From an uncultured Ruminococcus sp. (lineage in GTDB: Bacteria; Bacillota; Clostridia; Oscillospirales; Ruminococcaceae): a stretch of DNA of 64,000 bases. The notes under the pieces are model-generated. The model worked only from the letters and a program-made list of their open reading frames with translations, did not search any database and was not told the DNA's origin. Shown piece after piece: positions 28,591 to 36,391 of the stretch; position 1 is the stretch's first letter; every line of letters begins with the position of its first letter. The translations under genes were made by a program, and so were the position numbers. Location: positions 1-64,000 of the forward strand of contig CANQWA010000006.1 of assembly GCA_947627445.1 (NCBI GenBank). The letters run 5' to 3'.

Positions 28591-29307
28591 ATGAAGACTA
28601 CATTTAAGAAGACCTTTGCTGCTATGTCCGCTGCAGCTGTTGTAGCTGCTTCCGCTGTTGCTTTTGCTGTTCCGGCAAGTGCAGCTTCTGATGCTGTATG
28701 CCGCGTTGGTAATGTAGAAGTTACTCTGTCTGAGCTGGCAGCTGCAAATTATCAGGTAACTGTTCCGATCATCCTGGACAACAACCCTGGTGTAAACAAT
28801 CTGGGTGTACGTTTTGGTTATGATGAGAGCCAGCTGTCCTTTGTTTCCGAATCTGCTGTTTCTGGTATGGACGCTTCTCTGCACGTAGCTCCGACTCTGT
28901 GGTTTGCTTTCATGGATCAGAAACTGGTTACTGCTTCTGAAGTAGGTTCCATGACATTTGAGCTGCCGTCAACTGCAGCTGTAGGCGATGTATACACCAT
29001 CGAAGGCTTCACCACTGACGCTAACGGCGCTCCTGCTGTACTGGGTATCAACGGTGAGAACGTAGGTCTGGCTGATGTTCAGAGCGGTACCATCACCATC
29101 ATTGCAGATCCGACAGAAGCTCCGACAGAAGCTCCGACAACAGAGGCTCCGACAACTGCAGCTCCGGTTGTAACCACAACTGCAGCTCCGGTTGCTACTC
29201 CGACTACTGGCTCTCCGAAGACTGGCGATGCTCTGCCGGTTGCTGGCGTAGCTGTAGCAGTAGCTGTTATCGGCGGCGTTGCTCTGGTTTCCAAGAAGAG
29301 AAAGTAA
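28591..29307 (+). CDS. Sortase-anchored single-cohesin protein (ScaE-like)
   Basis: 238 aa. The signal peptide (1-~31) ends VPASAAS. A ~140-residue cohesin-type domain follows: VTVPIILDNNPGVNNLGVRF, YDESQLSFVSE, and a late strand GSMTFELPSTAAVGDVYTI. A Thr/Pro/Ala linker leads to the sorting signal SPKTGD, a hydrophobic helix and KKRK. This single-cohesin, wall-anchored layout matches ScaE of Ruminococcus flavefaciens, which binds dockerin-bearing scaffoldins to the cell. It would be processed by a sortase such as the one at 59121. Codon use is strongly biased (Ala almost always GCT/GCA), indicating high expression. It lies within the dpaA-intervening element. The dockerin partner is unproven. 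Confidence 0.85.
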   Translation: MKTTFKKTFAAMSAAAVVAASAVAFAVPASAASDAVCRVGNVEVTLSELAAANYQVTVPIILDNNPGVNNLGVRFGYDESQLSFVSESAVSGMDASLHVAPTLWFAFMDQKLVTASEVGSMTFELPSTAAVGDVYTIEGFTTDANGAPAVLGINGENVGLADVQSGTITIIADPTEAPTEAPTTEAPTTAAPVVTTTAAPVATPTTGSPKTGDALPVAGVAVAVAVIGGVALVSKKRK

Positions 29308-29377
29308 GAGCTGACCCTACGTCATAAAGACGTTTTGCGCAACTGAATTCATGGATACGTTTCATGCGTATCATACG

Positions 29378-29409
29378 GCACTCCCGGTAAAACCGGGAGT
29401 GCTTTTTTT
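29378..29409 (+). terminator. Terminator after the cohesin gene
   Basis: A perfect 11-bp stem GCACTCCCGGT/ACCGGGAGTGC, AAA loop, seven T. Confidence 0.92.
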
Positions 29410-29493
29410 GTGGAATTGGTTAAAAACAATGCGGTGATTTCCGTGTATACATGATGTCAAAAAGCCCGGCGTATACTGATATGAGGTGATCTT

Positions 29494-30939
29494 ATGACAG
29501 CCATATACGCCCGGCAATCCGTAGAGCGCAAAGCTTCAATATCCATTGATATGCAGACAGAAACCTGTATCCGTCTGTTGCCGCCAAATCAGGCATATCG
29601 TGTCTATTCAGACCGGGGTTTCAGCGGAACCAACACCCATCGCCCGGCATTTCAGCAGCTATTAGAGGACATTAAAGCCGGTGAGATTGGAGAGGTCTAC
29701 GTCTACAAGCTGGATCGTATCTCTCGTTCGCTCTGTGATTTTGCAGCAATGATGCAAATGTTTCGGGAGCACGGCGTCACGTTGCGCTCTTGCCGGGAAA
29801 GCTTTGATACGCAAACGGAGATTGGTGTGATGATTCTCAATCTGTTGATGATGTTTGCAGAAATGGAACAGAAAACGATTGCCGGACGTGTCCGTGACAA
29901 TTATTATGCCCGTGCGAAGCAGCAGCTGGCACTGGGGGGGATTGCGCCCTATGGTTTCACCTATTGCACGGTGGAAAAGGGAAGGAGACCGACGAAGGCA
30001 TTACAGGAAATTCCCGAGGAAGCGGAGATTGTGCGGCGTTTTTATACCCAATATGGCGTTCAGGGGTGGAACATTGAACAGATCGTTCACCATGCCAATC
30101 AAAACGGCTGGAAGACCAGAAGGAAAGCCAACTGGTCGAACAGCGGGGTTTTGCGGCTTCTACGCAGTCCGGTTTATGTGCGGGGAAGCCTGGATGTGCT
30201 GCGTTATTTCCTGCGGCAGGGCGCAAAGCTGGTGCATTCGCCGGAGCAATACTGCTGCGGAAATGGGTGTTTGACTTTTGTTAGCGGCGAGACGCACATT
30301 GCCGCTGGATTGCATCAGGGAATCATTGTGCCTGCCCTGTGGCTGGCAGTACAGCAGAGGTTGGATCATCGAGGGGGCAGTAAAAATGGCGGTACAGGGA
30401 TGCGTTCTTGGCTGCAAGGCTGTGTGATCTGCGGGTATTGCGGCGAAAGCTGCTATGTGCGGGGGAACGGAAAGGGGGACGCCTATACCTACTTTGTCTG
30501 CCGGGGAAAGCGGCTGGGTATTTGCAATGGATTACAAGGGTTGCGTGTCAGTCGGGTGGAACGGGAAGTGGAAAAGGTTCTGATGCAGCAGGCGGTGCGC
30601 GTGTTGCCCTATGGGTCGGTGAAAAGGGAGGAAAAGCCCGATCCAGCTGCGTTGGAACTGGAGCGAATCGAAGAAAAAATGCGGAAAATTCTGCGGGAAA
30701 TCGGAGAAAATGACAGCTGGGAGGATTTGATGCGGCAGGAGCTGGAGATGTTGGGGAGGGAAAGGGAGCGTTTGATGCGGGAAATTCGCCGGCAAAAAGG
30801 ATCTTTTCCACAAAGTCCGGAGAAATTGTGGAAAGTATGGTGGAGTTCAGCGGATATATCCCAAAGGCGGCAGGCGGCTGGTGTGTTGGTGGAGAAGGTT
30901 TGTTTGTGGAATGACCGAGCGGAAGTATTTTTCCGGTGA
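29494..30939 (+). CDS. Large serine recombinase, probable excisionase of the dpaA element
   Basis: 481 aa, close to the size of SpoIVCA, the skin-element recombinase. The N-terminal resolvase domain has the nucleophile Ser9 (IYARQSVE), the YSDRGFSGTN motif and KLDRISRS. The recombinase domain starts near GGIAPYGFTY (~150). A zinc ribbon lies at ~310-345 (CVICGYCGESC, then FVCRGKRLGIC). A C-terminal coiled coil covers ~390-430 (LERIEEKMRKILREI), the arm that controls direction in large serine integrases. GAGGTGAT precedes the ATG. The promoter is unclear, since TATACT at 29472 lacks a -35 and its start would leave a very short leader. All catalytic parts look intact. Inferred role: joining TCCG sites at 25804 and 31990 to restore dpaA. 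Confidence 0.93.
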   Translation: MTAIYARQSVERKASISIDMQTETCIRLLPPNQAYRVYSDRGFSGTNTHRPAFQQLLEDIKAGEIGEVYVYKLDRISRSLCDFAAMMQMFREHGVTLRSCRESFDTQTEIGVMILNLLMMFAEMEQKTIAGRVRDNYYARAKQQLALGGIAPYGFTYCTVEKGRRPTKALQEIPEEAEIVRRFYTQYGVQGWNIEQIVHHANQNGWKTRRKANWSNSGVLRLLRSPVYVRGSLDVLRYFLRQGAKLVHSPEQYCCGNGCLTFVSGETHIAAGLHQGIIVPALWLAVQQRLDHRGGSKNGGTGMRSWLQGCVICGYCGESCYVRGNGKGDAYTYFVCRGKRLGICNGLQGLRVSRVEREVEKVLMQQAVRVLPYGSVKREEKPDPAALELERIEEKMRKILREIGENDSWEDLMRQELEMLGRERERLMREIRRQKGSFPQSPEKLWKVWWSSADISQRRQAAGVLVEKVCLWNDRAEVFFR

Positions 30940-30940
30940 G

Positions 30941-30986
30941 AAAAAAAGAAGCAGTCTCTTGTAAAAGAGGATCTGCTTCTTTTTTT
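30941..30986. terminator. Bidirectional terminator between recombinase and peptidase genes
   Basis: AAAAAAAGAAGCAG pairs with CTGCTTCTTTTTTT, giving a T-run on either strand. Confidence 0.85.
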
Positions 30987-31082
30987 AGGGTGTGTTGAGA
31001 GTCGGTTGCTTTTCAAGTGGATGGACGATAACGGCCAAAAACATCGGAACAATTACCCCACGCCGAAAATGGATATAACAGT

Positions 31083-31865
31083 TTATCGGAAACAAACTAC
31101 CGCTTGCCGTCCTAATTGCTCATACCGTTTTTCCACCAATTCTCTCGGATAGGAACAAAACCCCTTTCCGTTATAGGGATCCAGAAAATAATAAACCTCC
31201 GCATCATATCCCACCAGCACAAGGCAATGCTCATGCCGAATCCATGTGAACCATTCATCTTTTTCGGGAATATACCAGGATGTTCCTGTTTCTGGTTCCA
31301 TCATCTCGATGGTGCCCCATATCGCCACGGGGATATCCTGGTCAATATACGTGGTTAATAGTTGAGAAAAAAGCTTTCCCGTCAGATCATACACGGTTAT
31401 ATCTGCATCTGCCATCCGCTCTATAGCAGCTTGGATCACCGGTGCATAACAGCCGTAACCATGGGGTGAATAGGGGTCGCCGATAAATGCATCATAAGGA
31501 CTTTTTCCGCAGAGAACATCCCCTGATTCAACCAGATCACAGGTGGATATTCCATTGTCTGCAAATGATTCCAGCGTGATATCAACCCCCAAATTCTGCA
31601 TTAGCATCACGGCACTGGCAATTTCACAGCCTGTGGGAAGTCCTTCCTGGCTGACGTAGGGGACGTCCGAGATCTGATGGCTGAGAAGCTTTTCCGGCTG
31701 GGTTTCCTCGATGGGGTCGGCGTCAATGGTCAGAGATTCGGTGGGAGAGATGATGTGATTTGTGGTAGATGCCGAAGATGGATGTTTGGCGATATAGGTG
31801 GTGTTTATCAGAGATGCTGCAGTCAGCAGTGCAGCTGCGGTTAAGATACATGTTGTGGTTTTCAT
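31083..31865 (-). CDS. Secreted C39-like cysteine peptidase (Peptidase_C39_2 type)
   Basis: 260 aa, with an N-terminal membrane/signal segment (CILTAAALLTAASLINTTYIA). The catalytic core fits the C39-like family: Gln-Cys region VSQEGLPTGCEIASAVM (Cys in TGCE), a His in RHEHCLVLVGYD and Asp in YYFLDPYNG. Such proteins occur often in Firmicutes as secreted peptidases of unknown substrate. The ATG at 31865 follows AAAGGAGG; the frame extends 11 codons further without a site. It is the last gene before attR and points inward. A function in processing surface proteins or peptides is possible but unsupported. Confidence 0.8.
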   Translation of the reverse strand: MKTTTCILTAAALLTAASLINTTYIAKHPSSASTTNHIISPTESLTIDADPIEETQPEKLLSHQISDVPYVSQEGLPTGCEIASAVMLMQNLGVDITLESFADNGISTCDLVESGDVLCGKSPYDAFIGDPYSPHGYGCYAPVIQAAIERMADADITVYDLTGKLFSQLLTTYIDQDIPVAIWGTIEMMEPETGTSWYIPEKDEWFTWIRHEHCLVLVGYDAEVYYFLDPYNGKGFCSYPRELVEKRYEQLGRQAVVCFR

Positions 31866-31968
31866 GGTGCGGTTCCTCCTTTTGGCAATAAAACACATTT
31901 AAGAGAGATTTTGTGACTGGTAGAATGTTTTCAGGCTGCCGCTGTGCTTTCTGGTTTTTTGCTTTTGG

Positions 31969-32009
31969 GTGTCAACGCCGCATCTTCCCTCCGGGGAAGA
32001 TTGCACCCA
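31969..32009. other. attR (element | dpaA tail junction)
   Basis: GTGTCAAC (31969-31976), 13 bp, core TCCG (31990-31993), then dpaA sequence. With the attL half it builds a 46-bp near-palindromic attP. The inner 13-bp arms also match at 8 of 13 positions. Confidence 0.8.
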
Positions 32010-32092
32010 TCACTGCCGGTTCGATCATCGCAGATACCATCTGCAATATTCTCGAGGAGAGGAGACTCGTTCATGATCGATCTGACAGGTGA
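31994..32092 (+). CDS. dpaA: Dipicolinate synthase subunit A, C-terminal part (detached)
   Basis: It encodes 32 residues beginning GKIAPITAGSIIAD and ending HDRSDR, then TGA. This is the typical DpaA tail (LPGK-APxTAGxII motif followed by a terminal helix), without any start codon of its own. Joined to Pro268 at 25807 it completes a 300-aa protein. Its last 20 bases overlap the dpaB start, as expected for a translationally coupled dpaAB operon. The conservation of an open, motif-bearing tail suggests selection still acts on the rejoined gene. Confidence 0.9.
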   Translation, partial: GKIAPITAGSIIADTICNILEERRLVHDRSDR

Positions 32093-32654
32093 GCGGATTG
32101 GATTTCTGGTCACAGGTTCGTTCTGTACCTTTTCTGCCGCCTTTACACAAGCAGTTCTCCTCCGTGACTGCGGAGCAGAACTGACACCGATTTTTTCCGA
32201 ACATGCATCATCTATCGACACCCGCTTCGGCAAAGCTGCAGATCGGGTGGCAGAACTGGAGAAAATCTGCGGCAAATCGGCGATCTGTACCATCGCCGAT
32301 GCAGAACCCTTAGGACCCAAAGATATGCTGGATTTGTTGGTGGTCGCCCCCTGTACTGCCAATACAGCCGCAAAGCTGGCACAGGGCATTACCGATACCA
32401 CCGCAACTATGGCAGTCAAATCCATGCTGCGCCGGCAAAAGCCAATTGTTCTTGCCATTGCCACCAATGACGGACTGCGTGCATCGGCAAAAAACATTGG
32501 ACTTTTGCTGAATACCAAAAATTACTATTTTGTTCCCTTGGGGCAGGATGCACCAGAGAAAAAACCGGCGTCTCTGGTAGCAGATTTTAAAAAGCTTCCA
32601 GAAACGGTGGAAGCAGCGCTGGACGGACGTCAAATTCAGCCAATTTTCATATAG
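32073..32654 (+). CDS. dpaB: Dipicolinate synthase subunit B
   Basis: A 193-aa flavoprotein-fold subunit (SpoVFB). Diagnostic segments are GFLVTGSFCTF, the EPLGPKDMLDLLVVAPCTAN region, IATNDGL and YFVPLGQDAPEKKP. The length is close to the Bacillus protein. GAGGAGAGGAG precedes the ATG at 32073, inside the dpaA tail. With the element present, dpaB is cut off from the dpaA promoter by 6 kb and several terminators, so excision should restore both the DpaA protein and dpaB transcription. Confidence 0.93.
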   Translation: MIDLTGERIGFLVTGSFCTFSAAFTQAVLLRDCGAELTPIFSEHASSIDTRFGKAADRVAELEKICGKSAICTIADAEPLGPKDMLDLLVVAPCTANTAAKLAQGITDTTATMAVKSMLRRQKPIVLAIATNDGLRASAKNIGLLLNTKNYYFVPLGQDAPEKKPASLVADFKKLPETVEAALDGRQIQPIFI

Positions 32655-32711
32655 CCCTCGGAAATCTGTAAAAAAGTTGTGCTATACTGTTTCTGAAAAG
32701 GAGAGATAGCT

Positions 32712-33635
32712 ATGGCACTGATTATATTGAAACAGGCAATGATTATGCTGCTGCTCAATGCAGTAGGAATCATTGCCTTTCGCTGTGGTATTGTGGATAA
32801 AGTCGGCGGCAGACAGTTCTCCAACTTTATTCTGGAGATCGTCACCCCGGTGCTGGTGGTAAACGCCTATGCTGAAGTAGAATACGAATCCCGGCTGGTA
32901 GTCAATCTGTTGTGGACATTTTTGCTGGCAGCGGTTTCCTATATGATTTCCATTGCAGCTGTCCACCTGTTGATCCGCCGGAAGGAGAGTGGAGAGACTG
33001 CCATCGAACGTTTTTCTGCCATCTACAGCAACTGCGGCTTTATGGGTATTCCTCTGGCGAGTGCACTGCTGGGCACAGAGGGTGTGTTTTATGCGTCGGC
33101 ATTTCTGACCGTATTTTTCTGTTTTGCCTGGACACACGGTATTATGCTGCTGACAGGACAAAGCGACTGTAAGGCATTGGTGAAAAAGCTCTGCTCACCC
33201 ACCATGATCGGCATTGCCATCGGTCTGCTGCTGTTTTTCTGCCGGATCAGGCTGCCGGAGCTTTTGCAGACGACTTTGGATCATGTTGCCGGTTTGAATA
33301 CGCCTATGGCAATGGTGGCGTCCGGTATCAGTGTCGCTCAGGCGAATCTGTTTCAGGCGTTGCGAAATCCCAGAGTGTATTACGTCAGCGCCGTCAAGCT
33401 GCTGATTTTGCCGTTGATCCTGGGGGCGGTGTTTTTGCCTTTATCCTTGATTCCCGTGGAAATACGGACGGTGGTTCTGGTGCTTGCGGCTGCACCTTCT
33501 GCGGCAATGTGTACGCTTCAGTGCCAGAAGCACGGAAAAAATGATCTGTATGCATCTTATATTTTTGCCGTGACGACCATCCTATCCATGGGGACAATGC
33601 CTTTAATTGTGAAGCTGTTTACCATGATCTCATAG
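32712..33635 (+). CDS. AEC-family (auxin efflux carrier-like) transporter
   Basis: A 307-aa integral membrane protein with about 10 hydrophobic segments. The pattern is typical of bacterial AEC permeases: NFILEIVTPVLV in helix 2, an SNCGFMGIPLA motif and a late TPMAMVASGISVAQ segment. Substrates in the family are usually organic acids; none can be assigned here. AAGGAGAG lies before the ATG, 57 bp after dpaB, with a weak TATACT at 32687. It may be co-transcribed with dpaB. Confidence 0.85.
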   Translation: MALIILKQAMIMLLLNAVGIIAFRCGIVDKVGGRQFSNFILEIVTPVLVVNAYAEVEYESRLVVNLLWTFLLAAVSYMISIAAVHLLIRRKESGETAIERFSAIYSNCGFMGIPLASALLGTEGVFYASAFLTVFFCFAWTHGIMLLTGQSDCKALVKKLCSPTMIGIAIGLLLFFCRIRLPELLQTTLDHVAGLNTPMAMVASGISVAQANLFQALRNPRVYYVSAVKLLILPLILGAVFLPLSLIPVEIRTVVLVLAAAPSAAMCTLQCQKHGKNDLYASYIFAVTTILSMGTMPLIVKLFTMIS

Positions 33636-33698
33636 AAATCTGTCTTTACAAGAAAATGCACCCATCTTTCCGGCAGATTTCTGAGAAAAACCGGTTCC
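33634..33698 (-). repeat. ~65-bp dispersed palindromic repeat, copy 3
   Basis: It begins on the stop codon of the AEC gene (as copy 1 does for its ATPase). GAAATCTG and CAGATTTC arms bracket the core; it ends CCGGTTCC. Confidence 0.65.
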
Positions 33699-33710
33699 AA
33701 CCAAAAATTT

Positions 33711-33741
33711 CAGGCAATACCTTTGCGGTGTTGCCTGATTT
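33711..33741. terminator. Terminator between convergent AEC and spoIID genes
   Basis: CAGGCAATACC/GGTGTTGCCTG stem, A/T-rich flanks. It is enclosed by larger GAGAAAA-CCGGTT/AACCGGTTTTCTC arms at 33683 and 33751. Confidence 0.65.
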
Positions 33742-33760
33742 TGCTTGAAAACCGGTTTTC

Positions 33761-34795
33761 TCAAAAAGTCTTTACGATCTCTGTTCCCGGATAATAATGC
33801 GCCAATATTTCTTGCCAATCTGCACCGTCCTTTGCCATCGCATTTGCACCGTATTGGCTCATTCCCACGCCATGACCATAGCCTTTTGTGGTAAACACAA
33901 AGCTGTCATTTTCATACGCCACAGAAATTGCTGCTGACCGCAGCCCCAGCATCTGCCGGAGTTCTTGCCCAGTCACTTCCTGTCCGCCGATTTCTGCCGT
34001 TAGGATTGTTCCAGCATCGGATGATTTTCCTAATTTCACCCATTGTTCCGGATTGTCCTCCCATTTTGTATCCGTCAAAACCGCTTCTGCTGCTGCTTGC
34101 AATTCCTGTTGTGACAGGGTGACTGTTTCCAGATATCGGGGTGCTGCCATGTCTGCGCTGCTTTCGACGGAAACCAGATAATCCACTGCACTGCCCCAGA
34201 CGGTTTCAGCATCTTCTGTTTTACCGCTGCTCATAGAGCAGAATGCCGCAATGATGGGTTCACCCTCGTATTGTAAGATATAGGGCAGTACTTCGTCTAC
34301 GGCGTCACAGATTTTGGCGTAGGCTGTTTCAAAGCTGTCACCGTAATATTGGCGTGCCTGATTTTCTGTGAAAAACGCCTGGTATTGGGTGCTGTCGTTG
34401 GAAAAGTCGCCGCCGCACAGTTCAGGGGTGGGAGAGGATTGTTCCAGGCGATGCTGACGTTCGGCGTAGGTATGCGCTGCTACAGCTTGCGCTTTCAGGG
34501 CTTCGGATTCAAAGGTTGCGGGCATTTCGGCACAGACTGCACCGATGACATATTCACGGACGGTGATTTCTGTTGTTTTGCCGCTGGTGATGTCCAACAT
34601 TTGATAGCTTTCACAAAAATCGGATTGTTCCGGTTGTTCTGGTCGTTTTTGGACAGGAGTGGCGGCTTGGACAGTGCCGGTGGCAACGGCGGAAGGGCTG
34701 GCGGAGGGAGCTTGTCCAGTGAAGTGTGCCGGGATTATGGTCAGCAGGAACAGGATGGCGGTAAAGCCACTCAGGATGATCAGGTATTTTTTCAT
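33761..34795 (-). CDS. spoIID: Stage II sporulation protein D
   Basis: A 344-aa membrane-anchored lytic transglycosylase that thins septal peptidoglycan during engulfment. N-terminal helix (YLIILSGFTAILFLLTI), then the family core: VREYVIGAVCAEMPATFESE (catalytic Glu in AEMP), LKAQAVAAHTYAE, FCSMSSGKTEDAE and the C-terminal GYGHGVGMSQYGANAMA. The length is standard. GAAGGA precedes the ATG on the minus strand. It independently supports that the organism sporulates. Confidence 0.95.
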   Translation of the reverse strand: MKKYLIILSGFTAILFLLTIIPAHFTGQAPSASPSAVATGTVQAATPVQKRPEQPEQSDFCESYQMLDITSGKTTEITVREYVIGAVCAEMPATFESEALKAQAVAAHTYAERQHRLEQSSPTPELCGGDFSNDSTQYQAFFTENQARQYYGDSFETAYAKICDAVDEVLPYILQYEGEPIIAAFCSMSSGKTEDAETVWGSAVDYLVSVESSADMAAPRYLETVTLSQQELQAAAEAVLTDTKWEDNPEQWVKLGKSSDAGTILTAEIGGQEVTGQELRQMLGLRSAAISVAYENDSFVFTTKGYGHGVGMSQYGANAMAKDGADWQEILAHYYPGTEIVKTF

Positions 34796-34948
34796 GTCAA
34801 AAATCCTTCTTTCTAAAAATTTGCAGCAATAGCAACTTGAAAATTCCCATTTTTAGTTAGAACCAATTCTACCTTTTTTCCAAAAAACAACCAGAAGCAC
34901 ACCCGAATCAAATTGTTTCATCCACAAAAGCGTTTACAAACCAATCTA

Positions 34949-34977
34949 TTGACAGCGGCTGCATTTTCGTGTATAAT
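34949..34977 (+). promoter_or_regulatory. Sigma-A promoter of citrate synthase operon
   Basis: Consensus TTGACA, 17-bp spacer, consensus TATAAT. A degenerate AGAACCAATTCT palindrome lies 90 bp upstream (34859). Confidence 0.88.
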
Positions 34978-35026
34978 AATAAGTATAAGTTTGATTATCT
35001 AACATTCAAAATAAGGAGGCAATCAC

Positions 35027-36391
35027 ATGATGTACAACCAGAGCATGGACGAATCGGATATTACTAATTTATGCAAAGAACTGGTAGAATATTCCCAGAT
35101 CCCCGCTAAGGACTATGAGCGCTTCGACGTCAAACGAGGACTTCGCAATGCAGACGGTTCCGGCGTGGTTGCCGGTATCACACGAATCTGTAATGTACAC
35201 GGCTATGTGATGAACGAGGGTGAACGTCAGCCCATTCCCGGTCAGCTCATCTACCGTGGCTATGATATCAACGACCTCATCGAAAATGCAGAACGTGAGG
35301 ATCGCTACGTTTTTGAAGAATGCGCCTATCTGCTGCTCTTCGGTAAGCTGCCGGATTCGGTGGATCTGGAGCGTATGACCCGTACTTTGGGCGTACGCCG
35401 AGAGCTGCCTCCAGGATTTCTGGTGGATTCCATCATGCAGTCTCCCTCCAACAACCTGATGAACAAACTGGCAAGAAGCATCCTCTCCCTCTATTCCTAC
35501 TCGGATATCCACGAGGATACTACGATGGAAGAGGAAATGAACGTTGCCCTGGATCTCATTGCAAAGATGCCCATTCTCATGGACGGCGCATACCAGGCAA
35601 AACGCCATAAATTCGACAACGCCAGTCTGATCATGCATCCCTTGCGCCCCGAGGAAAATACGGCACAGTCCATTCTCTCCCTGATCCGCACCGATCGCTC
35701 TTACACCAAGGCAGAGGCGCAGTTACTGGATACATTGCTGACCCTCCATGCAGATCATGGTGGGGGAAATAATTCCACTTTTGCCTGCCGTGTGGCAACT
35801 TCTTCGGGAACCGACCCCTTTGCCGCATATACCTCTGCCATCAATTCCCTGAAAGGACCCCGCCACGGCGGTGCCAATATCAAAGTGATCCAGATGCTGG
35901 ACGATATCAAAGCCCATGTACAGCACTGGGACAATGAAGGAGAAGTGGCAGATTATCTCACAAAGATTCTGAAAAAAGAAGCAAACGACGGTTCTGGTCT
36001 GATCTATGGCATGGGACACGCTGTATACACTTTATCCGACCCCCGTGCCGTGATTTTAAAGCGTAAAGCCATGGCACTGGCGGCAGGCAAGGAGATTGAG
36101 CAGGAATTCAGGCTTCTGGATACCATTGAAAAACTGACGCCTGAGCTGATGCGGTCTGTCCGGGGCATCGACAAGGTGGTCTGCGCCAATGTGGATATGT
36201 ATTCCGGTCTGGTGTATCGTATGCTGGGCATCCCTGACGAACTGTTTACGCCCCTGTTTGCCGCAGCACGTATGGTAGGCTGGTCTGCCCACCGGATGGA
36301 AGAAATTCTCACCGGCAAGCGTATCATTCGCCCGGCGTATAAGGCGATTGCAAAGTCCAAGGAGTATGTTCCCTTATGCGATCGGGTTTGA
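35027..36391 (+). CDS. gltA: Citrate synthase
   Basis: A 454-aa enzyme condensing oxaloacetate and acetyl-CoA. Recognisable: QLIYRGYDINDLIENA, LTLHADHGGGNNSTF (active-site His), GPRHGGANIKVIQML, YGMGHAVYTLSDPRA, and a C-terminal RMVGWSAHRMEE. It is of the longer clostridial type. AAGGAGG lies 7-8 nt before the ATG. The next gene begins inside its 3' end. Likely role: glutamate biosynthesis via the oxidative branch, rather than a full TCA cycle. Confidence 0.95.
   Translation: MMYNQSMDESDITNLCKELVEYSQIPAKDYERFDVKRGLRNADGSGVVAGITRICNVHGYVMNEGERQPIPGQLIYRGYDINDLIENAEREDRYVFEECAYLLLFGKLPDSVDLERMTRTLGVRRELPPGFLVDSIMQSPSNNLMNKLARSILSLYSYSDIHEDTTMEEEMNVALDLIAKMPILMDGAYQAKRHKFDNASLIMHPLRPEENTAQSILSLIRTDRSYTKAEAQLLDTLLTLHADHGGGNNSTFACRVATSSGTDPFAAYTSAINSLKGPRHGGANIKVIQMLDDIKAHVQHWDNEGEVADYLTKILKKEANDGSGLIYGMGHAVYTLSDPRAVILKRKAMALAAGKEIEQEFRLLDTIEKLTPELMRSVRGIDKVVCANVDMYSGLVYRMLGIPDELFTPLFAAARMVGWSAHRMEEILTGKRIIRPAYKAIAKSKEYVPLCDRV

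Larger units (their letters stand above)
25804..31989 (+). mobile_element. 6186-bp intervening element inside dpaA
   Basis: It is bounded by the direct repeat TCCG (25804-25807 and 31990-31993). Removing one repeat unit plus everything between joins dpaA codon CCG (Pro268) to GGG AAG ATT GCA CCC in frame. The element carries a serine recombinase in the same orientation as dpaA, a dockerin protein, a sortase-anchored cohesin, a C39-like peptidase and a possible 33-aa ORF. There are no phage structural genes. The organisation parallels skin (sigK), vfbin (spoVFB) and the SPbeta/spsM arrangement in Bacillus, where a serine recombinase excises the insert in the mother cell. Excision here is inferred and not shown. 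Confidence 0.9.
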
